Of a stretch of DNA of 64,000 nucleotides, positions 34,720 to 46,056 are shown piece by piece; position 1 is the stretch's first letter; the number at the start of each line of letters is the position of its first letter. The stretch spans positions 7,019,501 through 7,083,500 of the forward strand of contig CANTUR010000009.1 of assembly GCA_947683625.1 (NCBI GenBank). The letters run 5' to 3'. The position numbers and the translations under genes were made by a program. The notes below the pieces were generated by a model. That model saw nothing but the letters and a program-made list of their open reading frames with translations, did no database searches and had not been told where the DNA came from. Source of the stretch: Mallotus nudiflorus. Lineage: Eukaryota > Streptophyta > Magnoliopsida > Malpighiales > Euphorbiaceae.

Positions 34720-35700
34720 ATGAGCTACTTTCAGTTTAAAATTTCAAACTTAGATGTATCAAAGACTGCTTTTCAAACCAAGTACGGGCACTATGAATTT
34801 TTAGTGATGCCGTTTAGTCTAACTAATGCACCAACTGCATTTATGGCTCTTATGAATAAGGTATTTCAACTGTACTTAGACAGATTTGTGATTATGTTCA
34901 TTGATGACATACTTATGTATTCAAAAACTAGGGAGGAACATGAGCAGCATTTGAGAATTGTGTTACAAATCTTGAAAGAAAAATAATTGTAAACTAAATT
35001 GAGTAATTGTGAGTTTTGGATAGATGAAGTTGTATTTTTGTGACAAGTTGTTTTTTAATGTGGCAAAGAAGTATATCCAAAGAAAATAGAAGCAGTAGTG
35101 AAATGGGAAACTTTGAAGAATGTTATAGAAGTTAAAAGTTTCTTAGCATTAGCTACGTACTATAGTCAATTTGTTAAGGGATTTTCACTAATAGCTAGCC
35201 CTTTATCAAAGTTACTTTAGAAAAATGTTGCATTTGAATAGTCTGAAGCATGTCAAAAAAGTTTTGATGAATTGAAAACCAAGTTAACAACTACTCCAGT
35301 GCTAGCAATTCCTACAAGTGTGAAGGATTTGTAGTTTATAGTAATGCTTCTCATCAGGGATTGGGATGTGTGTTAATGCAACGTGGCAAGGTGATTGCAT
35401 ATGCATCTAGACAACTAAATCCATATGAATTATCTTATCCAGTACATGATTTAGAACTTGATGTTATGGTGTTTACTTTAAAAATATGGAGGCATTATTT
35501 GTATGGAGAGACATTTCAGATATTTACTGATCATAAGAAATCGAGGTACTTATTAAGCCAAAAGGAGTTAAACATGAGACAGATGTGGTGGTTGGAATAG
35601 TTGAAGGATTATGACTGTACAATTAAGTATCATCCTAGAAAGGCAAACATAGTAGCTAATGCTTTGAGTAGGAAGACAAGAAGTAGTATAGCTCATTTTT
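34720..35700 (+). pseudogene. RT (3' two-thirds) and RNase H of forward chromovirus
   Basis: RT shows SKTAFQTKYGHYEFLVMPF, TNAPTAFMALMN and the FIDDILMYSK centre (about 34900-34925, catalytic Asp pair kept), then stops after KEK at 34984 and further stops. RNase H from about 35330 shows GLGCVLMQRGKVIAYASRQL, HDLELDVMVF, IWRHYLYGE, FTDHKKSRYLL, MRQMWWLE, YHPRKAN and NALSRK. A frameshift near 35345 removes the first catalytic Asp motif from the frame. The 5' edge is a truncation, not a start. Confidence 0.87.
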
Positions 35701-35939
35701 AGGTATTTCCACTCTCTTATTTAATTCTGTTGCGAGCTATGAATGTGAAATTAAATTCTGAAGAAAATGGAGTATTAATTGCTATATTGCAAGTTAGGCC
35801 AATATTGCGAGATAGAAATAAAGTAGTACAAAGCAAGGATCCATAATTACAAGAACAGATTGAGAAAGCAAAACAAGGCGAAGATAATGAGTTTAACATT
35901 TAAAATGATACCTTGATGATAGGATCTTGTATTTTTGTA

Positions 35940-37253
35940 CTTGATGTTGATAACCTATGCCGATAAATTTTAGAAGAGGCACATACTGCTCCATATGCTA
36001 TGCACCAAGAATGAACAAAACGTATAACACTCTGTGACCCTATTATTGGTCGCCTAAAATGAAGAAAGATATGGTAGATTATGTTTCAAAATATTTAACA
36101 TGTCAATAAGTCAAAGCAGAACACCAGGCTCCAATTGGAAAGTTGAGACCATTATCAATTCTAGTATGGAAATAAGATAGGATAACAATGGATTTTGTGC
36201 ATGGATTGTCAAAACCTCTAAGAAAGAATGATGCCATATGAATGATCATTGATCGATTAACTAAGTCAGCTCACTTTTTACTTATCAGATGGGGTAGTTC
36301 ACTTGAATTTTTGGCTAAATAATATATGAATGAAATTGCTAGATTAGATGGAGTTCCAGTGTCCATTATATCAAACAGGGATCCACGGTTTACATCTCAC
36401 TTGTGCAAAATTTTGTATGAGGCATTTGCTACTAAATTGAATTTCAGCACTCATTTTCATCCTTAGATAGCTGGGCAATCAGAGAGAACAATTCGAACAG
36501 TTTAAGACATGCTTTGAGCTTGTGTAATAAAATTTAAAGGCATGTGGGATCAACATATTGGTTTAATGGAGTTTGCTTATAACAACTAGTATCATAGTAG
36601 TATTCAAATGGCACTATATAAGGCATTATATGTAAGAAATTTTCATGGTCCTATTTATTAGGATGAAGAGGGAACTCATGTATTAGAAGGACTAGAGATA
36701 GTACATGACATAATAGATAAAATAAATATAATTAGAGGTAGACTCAAAGCAGCACAAGATAGATAAAAAAACCTATGTAGACTAGCATAAGAAGGAAATG
36801 AAATATGAAGTGGGTGAGAAAGTATTTCTTCAAGTTTCACCATGGAAAGGAGTAATCAAATTTAGAAAAAAAGGAAAATTGAGTCCCTGATATATAGGGT
36901 CATATGAAATGATTGAAAGAATTAGTCTATTGGCTTTTAAGTTAGCATTACCACCCGAGATGGCCCATATCCATGATGTGTTTCATTTGAGTATGCTTAG
37001 AAGATATCGATCTGATCCTACGCATATACTTAAAAATCAAGAAGTAGAAATTACTAGTAATTTCAGTTACATTGAAGTATTGGTAATGATCATTGATTAT
37101 AAAATAAAAAAATTATGGATTTGAGAAATTCCATTGGTTGAAGGTTATGGAGAATCCAATCAAAAGAAGAGGCCACTTGGAAAACTGAGGAGAATAAGAA
37201 GTGACAATATCCTTAGTTATGTACAAGCATTGAATTTTGAAGACAAAATTCTT
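35940..37253 (+). pseudogene. Integrase and chromodomain of forward chromovirus, inactive
   Basis: Remnants in order: zinc-region tail DYVSKYLTCQ (second half only), Asp in TMDFVHGLS, SNRDPRFTSH where the second catalytic Asp has become Asn, Glu in GQSERTIRTV, then LPPEMAHIHDVFHLSMLRRYRSDPTH (from 36909) and a chromodomain-like end with EIPLVEGYGESN and NFEDKILKRGG. At least eight stops are spread over it. The NFEDKIL ending shortly before the G-run is typical of chromovirus 3' ends. Confidence 0.85.
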
Positions 37254-37270
37254 AAAAGGGGGGGGGGCAA
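37254..37270 (+). promoter_or_regulatory. Polypurine tract of forward chromovirus
   Basis: AAAA followed by ten G and CAA directly before the LTR start TGTGACATCC at 37271. It overlaps the last codons of the pol frame. Confidence 0.85.
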
Positions 37271-37602
37271 TGTGACATCCATGACCCTAACCATAAACAT
37301 TACATTTGAATTTGCGCATTACATATAATTCACTTGAACACATGCATCCAAATTATTCCATTTGACTATGTGAATTCTACAACCTTTCATTTATTTTAGT
37401 GTATTACAATTGTACACTTGAATATGTGTAATATAGGATGTATTTGGAGTATTGTAAAATTAAAAACTAGTCAATAAATAAATATCTAAGGAATTAAATT
37501 TAGTTGATTTATTTGCATACGAAATTTTAAGGACTATATTTAGTTTTTGCATAGAAGGAGGATTGATTTGAACTTTTACTTGATATTGTATTAAAATATA
37601 AT

Positions 37603-37676
<74 letters not shown>

Positions 37677-37723
37677 AATAATAATAATAATATATTAAGT
37701 AGTGGATATGTATGGGAGGTAGG

Positions 37724-37776
<53 letters not shown>

Positions 37777-39773
37777 TAGATAAATATAAATGAAAGTGGG
37801 GCTGGAATGGGAAGGACCAAAACCAAAGAAGAAAATAAGGAGGAAAAAGAAAAAGAAAAAAGAAAGGATGAAGAAGGAAAAAGGGAAAAATTCTAGATTT
37901 TTCTAATTTGGCAAAGGTAAGTAAATTAATCTTATTTTCTTGTATAATTTTTCCATCTTGATATGTTGATCATGGTAATTAGAAGGAATTATCAAGGGAA
38001 ACAAGTTAATTGATGAATAAAAAAGAAAAATAAGTTAATTGATTTTTATAATGAAAATCATGTTCTTTATGTTGAAAATCCTAGTTTATAGCTATAGATT
38101 ACATTCAAATTTTTGATGTCATAAAAACAAAATTAGGGAAACTGTAAAAATTAAAACTTGTAGGTTTATGTATTATCTTGATGTCTTTGAAATGGTTTTG
38201 TGACATATTGAGTACGTGAAACTCTATAGAGGTTTATTTGGGACTAGTTTAGGTAAATGTTCCAATAGGCTAATTGATGATGATTAATTATTTTGAGCAT
38301 GTTAGATTCTAATTTGGACAAAGTGATAAACATGAGTTTTTTTCCTATATATGTTATCTAAAATGTGATGTAGTTTTATGAAATAATAGGTGTGTAATGT
38401 GAAATCACCCTAAGAGTGGGACAGGTGTTTCTTGTAACGTGTGCAAGTAGTCTTATTTTCCCTAATTAATATGAAACCTTAAAGGCTGAATTAGATAAAG
38501 TGTAAAACATTAAATTTATTAATTTATATTTCCATGAAGTTCCTAAAAAATGGTTTTCAATTATACTTGGATAATGTGAGAAATAATAAATTGATTGAGA
38601 CCTGCTCAAACTATTTATGTGCATAGCACATGTCTAAATTCAAAAATTCATCATTTATTACGCAGGGCATATATTTACTTGATTTTTGGATATGTTGTAT
38701 CCCTAAGTGTCTAGTTTTTCTCAAAAATTTAATCAATTAATTTGATGTTATGTGGTGAAAGTTATTTACTCCTAGGTCTAGTATGGCCAAGCTGCCTAAT
38801 AAGGAGAAAAATATGCATAAATGTTATCCTTACACATATATAGAACATATCCCAATTGTATGTAAAACATAAACACTCTATGTAGGCATATTTTTTTAAT
38901 AAAATATATGTTATATTTTAGGATCCCAAACCATTGGTGAAGCATGAGAAGGTGAATCAAGTCATCCATAGAGTGTTTGGCATCTTAAAGAGTGAGTATA
39001 AATATTGATCAAATTCTTAGGTAAATTGTGTGATTAAAGTGGATTTTATTTTAATTATATAAATGTATATGGTTGTTTATTGATTAATTATGTCTTTAGA
39101 TAAGTGATTACAAGTTAAATGCAAATTCACATATGAGCACTTGCATGTGGATATAAAAAAGGATATTATGACCGGCTTGTAAATATTTGCAAATCACATG
39201 GGAAATGCAAATGATCAAAGAAAATCATATGATTCACATGTTATATGTTGGCTAGCAAAATAAAATGGCAATAGTTTCACATGAATCCCAGGAGCAATAT
39301 TTATCCTGTTAGGCTATAACAAAATTAATGAATATTTAATTAGCACTTGCATTTGAATGAATCCTACTAGCATTGTGATTTAATATCATTTGTTTGTTTT
39401 TTATGCCTTTAGAATTTAATTGATATTCATATTCATTGGGTCGCGACTCACTAAATCTTAATTATGTTTCCAGATAGTGAAGTTTGAAGTGTGACTATTT
39501 AGAAGTATACAACATTGTAAATAAAGTATGGAGAAAAGGTCACCGGCCGAACCCTCTCTCTCTCTCTCCTAGTATCATAAGCATACACTTAGACAAAAAT
39601 GTTATGTTTTGTACTTATTTTAAATTATAACTCTTATGTATTATAAGATTTAAATTTTTGTAATATTTTAGGTGCTTAAATAATATATGGACTTTGTAAA
39701 TCCTGATATGGTTGAATTAATATGTTGTATAAAGACTTAGGCTATTTTAATACCAAAGAAATAGGGTGTTACA
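37271..39773 (+). mobile_element. 3' LTR of forward chromovirus (2503 bp)
   Basis: Starts TGTGACATCC and ends GGGTGTTACA, with matching inverted ends TGTGACA/TGTTACA. It holds a trinucleotide microsatellite at 37603-37692, a (TA)n run at 37726-37774, a short CT run at about 39554-39568, and a primary body without open frames. The following bases CCTTC would be the target duplication, but the 5' end is gone so this cannot be checked. Confidence 0.82.
37603..37692 (+). repeat. Microsatellite (GAT/AAT)n
   Basis: Uninterrupted blocks of GATAAT, then GAT, then AAT units covering about 90 bases within the LTR. Confidence 0.9.
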
Positions 39774-40289
39774 CCTTCCTTGTCTAAGTAAATGGTAAAG
39801 AAAGCTTCATAATCATCCCTTATGTCTTTGGACTTACCTTTACCATTACTAAGCCTCTTTCCTTAATATAACATCTTTTTTATAGCCATCACAACAACAT
39901 TAGTGTCTCTATAATAAATAAATAAATAAAATAGAAAAAGAGAAAAATAATATGAATAAAAACATAAGAATAATAGGGTTTAAGTAAGAAAAAGGATTAT
40001 AAAGAATTCTATTCCTAAAATAAAAAGGAAAGGAACTAATATGTAATTTTTACAAAAAAGGAAAAACAAAGATTATGAAGTCAAAGTTTTTTTATTATAT
40101 AGGAATTAGGAATCAAATAGGAGATTAAACTCTTTAAGAATCACTAAATAACAAGGAAAATGTAATAAAATAAAAAAATTAACAAAAAAATTTGAAATTT
40201 TTAAACTTTAATCTCTCCCCCACATTTAAAATGTGAAAAGTCCTTATTGCATGAGCATATGACAAGGAATGCAAGAAATAAAAATTGAA
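39774..40289. other. Unassigned DNA after the chromovirus LTR
   Basis: No gene. On the reverse strand near 40205-40232 a phrase ending AAATGTGGGGGAGAG resembles an Athila polypurine tract, suggesting a reverse-strand Athila remnant, but no LTR start follows it. Confidence 0.4.
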
Positions 40290-40455
40290 TGGCCATCTTT
40301 ATCAGGGTACATGGCCATGTGTGTTGGGTCGCTCACCACATGCCATGTTTTTGCAATTTTAAGCTCATCAGGTTGAATGCCTATGCACTTGTAGGTGCAT
40401 GGCCATGCATGTTTCATGTATTTGGAACTTTGAAGGTACACGATTGTGCACCAAA
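40290..40455. repeat. Palindromic CATGGCCATG motif cluster
   Basis: ACATGGCCATGTGTG at about 40309, and a perfect 14-base palindrome TGCATGGCCATGCA at 40396-40409, with further relatives (GCACTTGTAGGTGC, ACACAGCCATGC). The same palindrome recurs at 44806-44819. Confidence 0.65.
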
Positions 40456-42687
40456 TACACACAGCCATGCTCGAAATATGATTTAAACATAAGAAACTGG
40501 CTTACTTAACTCCTGTTAATATGATTGCCTTTAATTTTTATAGAATAAGTATCATAAACTCATTGTGAGTGACCACTTGTACTTTTGGATAGTGGTATGT
40601 TCTTATGGGACATTAAGCATGTCTTTTTGTTTTCAAGGGACAAGGCAACTTTATAGAATAGGGATAAATGATTGGTCTTAGAATGATGAGACACTTTTGA
40701 TTTTGTGGAGTAACCACATAATTTTTAGAAAATTAGGAATAGAAAGGGACAAAATTAGGTCACATATCGAGTATTGCCCTATAGATTTTTAGGTTTAGGG
40801 GATCACATCTACTTTTCAACTATTTCTCATTATATGATATTCGATGCATAGCTACTACAACACTATGGTTTTGGTAATGACAATTTGTATATCATTCATA
40901 TAGTACGTTAGATATTTCAAGATAATAAAGTAATTTAATTATTATATCAATTTCCTAATAAAATACATATGAAGAATAAAAGATTGTTGAAAAGTAAATA
41001 TAATTTAGATATGATTGATCTGCAAGATTAACATGACCATTCACACAGCCTGCTCAATTTCATGAATAATAGAATGATCATGCATGCTTGTAGTGATTAT
41101 TTATGCTATAAAGATGTATGAGGATAATATAAAGGATGCATGAGGTCATCACCAGCCTGAGAGCATGATGACTCTATTCCAAGATATGAACTTTTCATAT
41201 TATTAGTATTTAAGATGTGATTTCATGATTTCAAAAATAAAGGATGCATAATGATGATATGAAATGAGGATAATAAAGCATATATTATTCACATAGCATG
41301 CAAGATTGCCAATCTCATCACACAACCACAACTGTATTCCCAAATGCTAGGGATAGTAAAATAAAATGCAATACAATAAAATAAACATGCGAAAAAAATT
41401 ATGTGGTCTTTAAACTCGATTAAGCTTGTGCAGGTTGTGAAGATTTAGGTTTGAGAGATTATCAAGTTTTCCTTGTGGAGAGGGTCAAAATGATGATGCT
41501 AGATTGTATATATTTGAAGTGTGCTTTGACAATGATGAGGCTTGATTTGGTGGAAAAGGGATCTAACAACATAGGAGAAAGCCCATGAAGAGCAAAAACT
41601 ATCTGGAAATGGGTTTCCAATGCCTTGGATCGGATCAATTTTTAAGTGTGTATGTGTTTCCGTTTGCTCTCCACCTAAAAACTAGGTTGTGAAAAGGTCT
41701 TTTTGTATGGAAAATTAGGTAGAATGGAGTGGTAGGGGGATGGTTGTGTGTACATATCAAGAATTTTATGCATGGCCACACATAGTGTGCACTCTATGCA
41801 CACTTTGTGGGTTTTGTTTATATTATTCCCAATGCGTTTCTAGAGTCCATTTTGTCAAATTTGGTCTCAATTTTAGCATATAATACTTGAGGGCATTTAT
41901 GTGCACTTTTAAGTGATACATGTTGATCCTTGGATTGTGTTAGACCATTCTGGGACCACTTTTGAAGATTGTCAAGCCTTCCCAATGTATTTCCAAAGTC
42001 TATTTTGTTAAAATCAATTTCTATTTTTTCATGAAGCTGGGTCTTGGTCTAATGAAATGCAGGTTGGCTTAATGAGCTGAGTATTCTGAGAGGAGTTTTC
42101 TCAAATAAACCCCTTATTATTCCAATAATTTGTATTTCATAAGGTTGGAGCATAACTAAATGGATCAGCGATCTATTTTTCACACTAGTGGAGTCAGTTA
42201 GGTTTTTTAAAGATTCACACTTCAGAGGTGTTATGAATGAGCAAACTTTAGTCATTTTGGGTATTCATTTCATCATTGGAACTTTTTAAGGATAGTCAAA
42301 TTTAAGGTATGATAGTTGCCCCCTACTTCACATGTGTTGTATAGCCACCTAGCGCTAGTGTCAATACATATGAAGCAAACATAAAGATGCAAAAAATATT
42401 TAGTAAAGAGAGAGATAATTACATGAGTGCTTTATTATTATGATTTGATTATTTTTATTATTTTATGACTTAGTCATCCTACAGTGCGTAGTTTGAGATG
42501 CATACAATTTCGCAATCCATGTAAAGATGCACTTTTGGGGTTCATGCCATGATACAGTTTTTCACATGAATGATTTAAGTAAGCGAGGCAAGCGCATGAT
42601 AGTGATATGCATTTAGGCATATGATATGTAAATAAGTGAATAAAATGCAATGAATGTCCTTTTTGGACATAGTACTTAGGAAGTGAT
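40456..42687. other. Non-coding DNA, no gene recognised
   Basis: About 2.2 kb without a domain in any frame. A GTTGCCCCCTACTT phrase at about 42315 resembles text seen in non-coding regions of Tat-like elements, so this may be the 3' region of another such element. Confidence 0.45.
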
Positions 42688-42966
42688 GCCATTATAACCT
42701 CTTTTAGTGTCAGGAAATAATATCTTGCCATTATAACCTCTTATGATAGCAGGCAAATAGAATCATGTCGCTATAACCTATTTAGGTGTCAAGCGAAATA
42801 GGGTTATGCCATTATAATATCTTCCAGTGTCAGGCACAATAGAATCATGCCAGTTTAACTTCTTACAGTGTCATGCAAAATAGAATCATGCCACTATAAC
42901 CTCCTTTCTATGTCAAATGAATATAATCACTACATTATAGCCTCTTTGGTGTCAAGTGAATGGTTG
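42688..42966 (+). repeat. Tandem repeat, about 41 bp x 7
   Basis: Units start at 42688, 42727, 42767, 42808, 42849, 42890 and 42931. Each carries GCCATTATAACCTCTT, GTGTCA(G/A)GC and usually ATAGAATCAT. Diverged but regular. Confidence 0.8.
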
Positions 42967-43783
42967 ATCAGTGTGATTGGTGATATGTGTTCTTTCTTCG
43001 CTTGGATCAAGTCCTCAAAGTTCTTACAAATTCTTTTTTGATCATGTTTGAGTGATTTGGCTACCTACACAGGTTGTAGTTTCTATGCAAAGATGCAACT
43101 TCAGAATTCATGCAAGGTGCATTTTATGTGAGGATGTAATTTCCACACAAATAGTGTGTGTGGAATGAATATATGACTACAACCATTTTAGGTGTTATGC
43201 AAATGACTATAACCTTCATAAGTGTCACACAAATACATAAACTATTATGCAAAATATGGATGTGACTATAACCTTCTTTAGGTGTCATGCAAATGCGAAT
43301 GCTCTTGAGTAATGAAAGTGCTTCTAAGCAATGTGAGACTGCTTCTAAGCAATGTGAATGCTCTAAGAAATATAAATGAAGTAGCAGTGATGCAGTAATG
43401 AGATAGTTATGATGCTATCATTTATCATGTTAAGGATGTTTTCTTTGATGATTTGGGGTAAGATATACTTATGGTGAATTTTCCATGTTCTTCTTCTTTC
43501 ATGTGATATTGAGTTTTCAAAGAAAGGTGGTGCATGCTTAATGTCTTTAGACATTTGAAGTCCACATTAGTGTACTTGTGTGTGAGTTTGGTGCATGTCT
43601 TATGCTTAAGTGGAAGTTTAGTACCGTAAAAATGAGTGTGTAGAGTCTCAAAGTGTGCATAAAATCACAAAAGAGCATGTAGAAGGGGAAAGTGCGCATG
43701 ACTGCACCAGGGGGCACATGGTCACGCACTTATGAGCATGATCATGTGCCTGGCTTGCAGTCACGTGCTCCCTCCCTTCTAGG
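42967..43783. other. Non-coding DNA with decayed repeat relatives
   Basis: No gene. Diverged relatives of the 41-bp repeat (ACTATAACCTT..AGGTGTCATGC) appear at about 43158-43290, followed by two copies of GCTTCTAAGCAATGTGA. At about 43690-43765 a cluster of GCACATGGTCACGC-like motifs resembles the blocks at 40290 and 44530. Confidence 0.55.
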
Positions 43784-44500
43784 TGTAAGCACCCAATTTT
43801 AGGATAAATGTGACAAAAGCCCCTATAATGAAAATTTAATCAAAAAATTGGCCTCTAGTGTTAAGTTTTGCAATTTCAAAGACTAAAATACAATATTTTT
43901 GGATTTAATTGCAAAAAAATTGGCTTTTGTAGGGTTCTATTTGAAAATGGCAATCGGCATTACGCAATGCGAGTTAGTATTCTAGAATGCTGAGGTGCTA
44001 ACATTTCAGTAAGAAATTAATTTTCTCATTTTTTAATTATAATTGGTCTGAATTTAATTTAATTTATTAAATAAAATAATTATGGCATTTATGTGTAAGG
44101 ATTTTTGTGTCTAGTATGCATCTCTTACATGTATAATTTTTTAAAATTAAAATCTTTAACCTAGTTTTATTTTTTGAAATAAAAGGGAGGATCAGAGTTG
44201 CCTCTCCTGATAATTGTATTTTCTTATTAAAAATTATACTCATTTTAATTCAATAATATCTCATTTTAGGTGCATACTTTTCCATTTTTTGCATAATAAT
44301 TAATAGAATTAGCATTTAGAAAATATTAGGACATTTAAATAAAATAGAGACAAAATCATACATTCATTAAATAAATTAGGAGTTTTACATTTTCTATTTA
44401 ATTTTTCTATTCTTCTCATTAATTTTTTATTTTGTCCGTAGGAATTAAAATACATAGGCATGACATATGCATCATAACTATTCAAAAAAGTCAAAGGTCA
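43784..44500 (+). mobile_element. LTR start of the TGTAAGCACCC family, forward
   Basis: Begins TGTAAGCACCCAATTTTAGG and continues with AAAAGCCCCTATAATGAAA and ATCGGCATTACGC, matching the reverse fragment 4747-4172. The end could not be found; motif blocks resembling an Athila LTR lie on both sides (43690-43765 and 44520-44850). So it may be an insertion into the 5' LTR of Athila copy C, but no target duplication was identified. Confidence 0.5.
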
Positions 44501-45937
44501 ACAAAAAGAAAAGTCAAAGAAATGAACATGAGTATGCAATAATCATGTGCAGCCATGCAATGCCAAGCACAGCAGTGACAACATTTATAGAAGTAAGTGC
44601 ATGGCCATTTAATGCCTAACGCGACCATGCAATAAATTATAAGAAAAGGGGCACAATCGTGCAAGGCACAAAACGACCGTGCATTGCACCAAAAGGAAAA
44701 GTGCATGGCCATACAAGGCACAACACGACCACGCTAAAGAATTCGTCTATAAGTGCATGGTTGTTCAATGCCTAACACAGCTGTGCTCAAGTTTCGTTTT
44801 GTATGTGCATGGCCATGCAAGCCCAATTTTATATTTGCACGGCCATGCTTTCACATTTAAAGAAAGCCAACCCAAATAAAAAGAAGCATGCAATTACCAC
44901 ATGCAACTTTAATTCTAAGGATATAAGAACATCATAAACTCATAGAGTAGCCAATGAGAGGGGAGGATAGAAAGAGAACTATAGAGAGACAGAGAGAAAA
45001 TTGGAGAATAACTAGAGAGAGAATTAAAAAAGGATAGAGAGTGAAGCTCATTCATCTGCATCATAGTACAGGTAGACAATAAAGAGATTAGGAATTTGAA
45101 GCTACATTGACAAGGATTAGGGAGTTTTCTCCTTTCTCATTTTATATATTGATTATGTTTGTTATCTCTGTTAGTTGAATTTTTATTCTATGTATGAAAA
45201 TGGTAGCTTAATCTCATTTTGTACTAATGTTATCTGAGTAATCTAAAGATGTATAGAACTCACATTTCTTTTCAAATATAATCTCGGTTCATGTCATGTT
45301 TCCAGTTTTTACTCCTATGCTTCATGAATAACTTAATGATTTGAGTTGGTATAATGAGATTGAGAGGAGATTTATACATATGATTGTAATGTTTATATTG
45401 AGTTATGTTATGCTAAGAGTATTGAGACCAAGAGGAGATTTACACTTAGGGATCTATAATAAAAATAATTAAATCTTAATTTGAGTAGAGATACCGGTTA
45501 AAGAGTTAATAATGCATTTTTACCTTTAGAGCTTAAGTTTGTTATGGATCAATTGATTAGAGTTTTGTGAGGTGAGAGTCCCTTCATTTGAATCAATATT
45601 TGAAATAATATGCTCACCTTGTAAAAGATTAAGAGAGATTTATGAGAAACACAATGGTAGCATTTTAAACATGACTATGAGAGAGATTATATAAATTAAA
45701 TTTTGAGACAATATAGATCCAAGTGAAAAGAGAAACTCTATTACATACTACACACTACTTATTCTTTATAAAAATTAATTTATTTTTAATTTTAATTGCT
45801 TTACAACATAAAAATTGATCTGTTTAGACAAGCAAGTACATCAAGCAAACTAGTACTTTCCTTTTCCATGGGGGATCGATATCTGGACTTATAGTCCTAT
45901 TCTATAACTTGACCTATATACTTGCAGATTCACAACA
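44500..45937 (+). mobile_element. 5' LTR of Athila copy C (start uncertain)
   Basis: The 3' edge is well defined: ...TTGCAGATTCACAACA followed by a decayed primer-binding site. The phrase GGGGGATCGATATCTGGACTTATAGTCC near 45870-45898 is the usual end block of such LTRs. Palindromic CATGGCCATG motifs cluster at about 44520-44850. The start was not found; the value given is approximate. Confidence 0.65.
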
Positions 45938-45942
45938 AGTTT

Positions 45943-45961
45943 TTTACAATGTTGCCTAGGA
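45943..45961 (+). promoter_or_regulatory. Primer-binding site of Athila copy C (tRNA-Asp type, decayed)
   Basis: Thirteen of 19 positions match the Athila-group site that ends GCCGTTGCCGGGGA and is complementary to the 3' end of plant tRNA-Asp. The GTTGCC core and final GGA are kept. It lies five bases after the LTR end. Confidence 0.6.
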
Positions 45962-46056
45962 AGAGTTTAATATTAAAAGTAGCTTGATATTATTTGATTT
46001 AAACATTTTTTATTTTATTTTTACTTTTATTTTTTTCTTTCACAGGAACTAGGCAT

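Larger units (their letters stand above)
34718..39773 (+). mobile_element. Chromovirus (Ty3/gypsy), forward strand, truncated inside RT
   Basis: The RT domain begins abruptly at about 34720 next to the Athila LTR. RNase H, integrase, chromodomain, polypurine tract and a full 3' LTR follow. The 5' LTR, gag, protease and the first part of RT are missing. The family differs from the reverse chromovirus at 20303-25375: LTR termini and protein sequence are distinct. Confidence 0.87.

Noticed and set aside
23641..37253. The two chromoviruses as halves of one element split by Athila copy B
   Set aside because: They lie in opposite orientation, have different LTR termini and both include RNase H and integrase, so they are separate elements.
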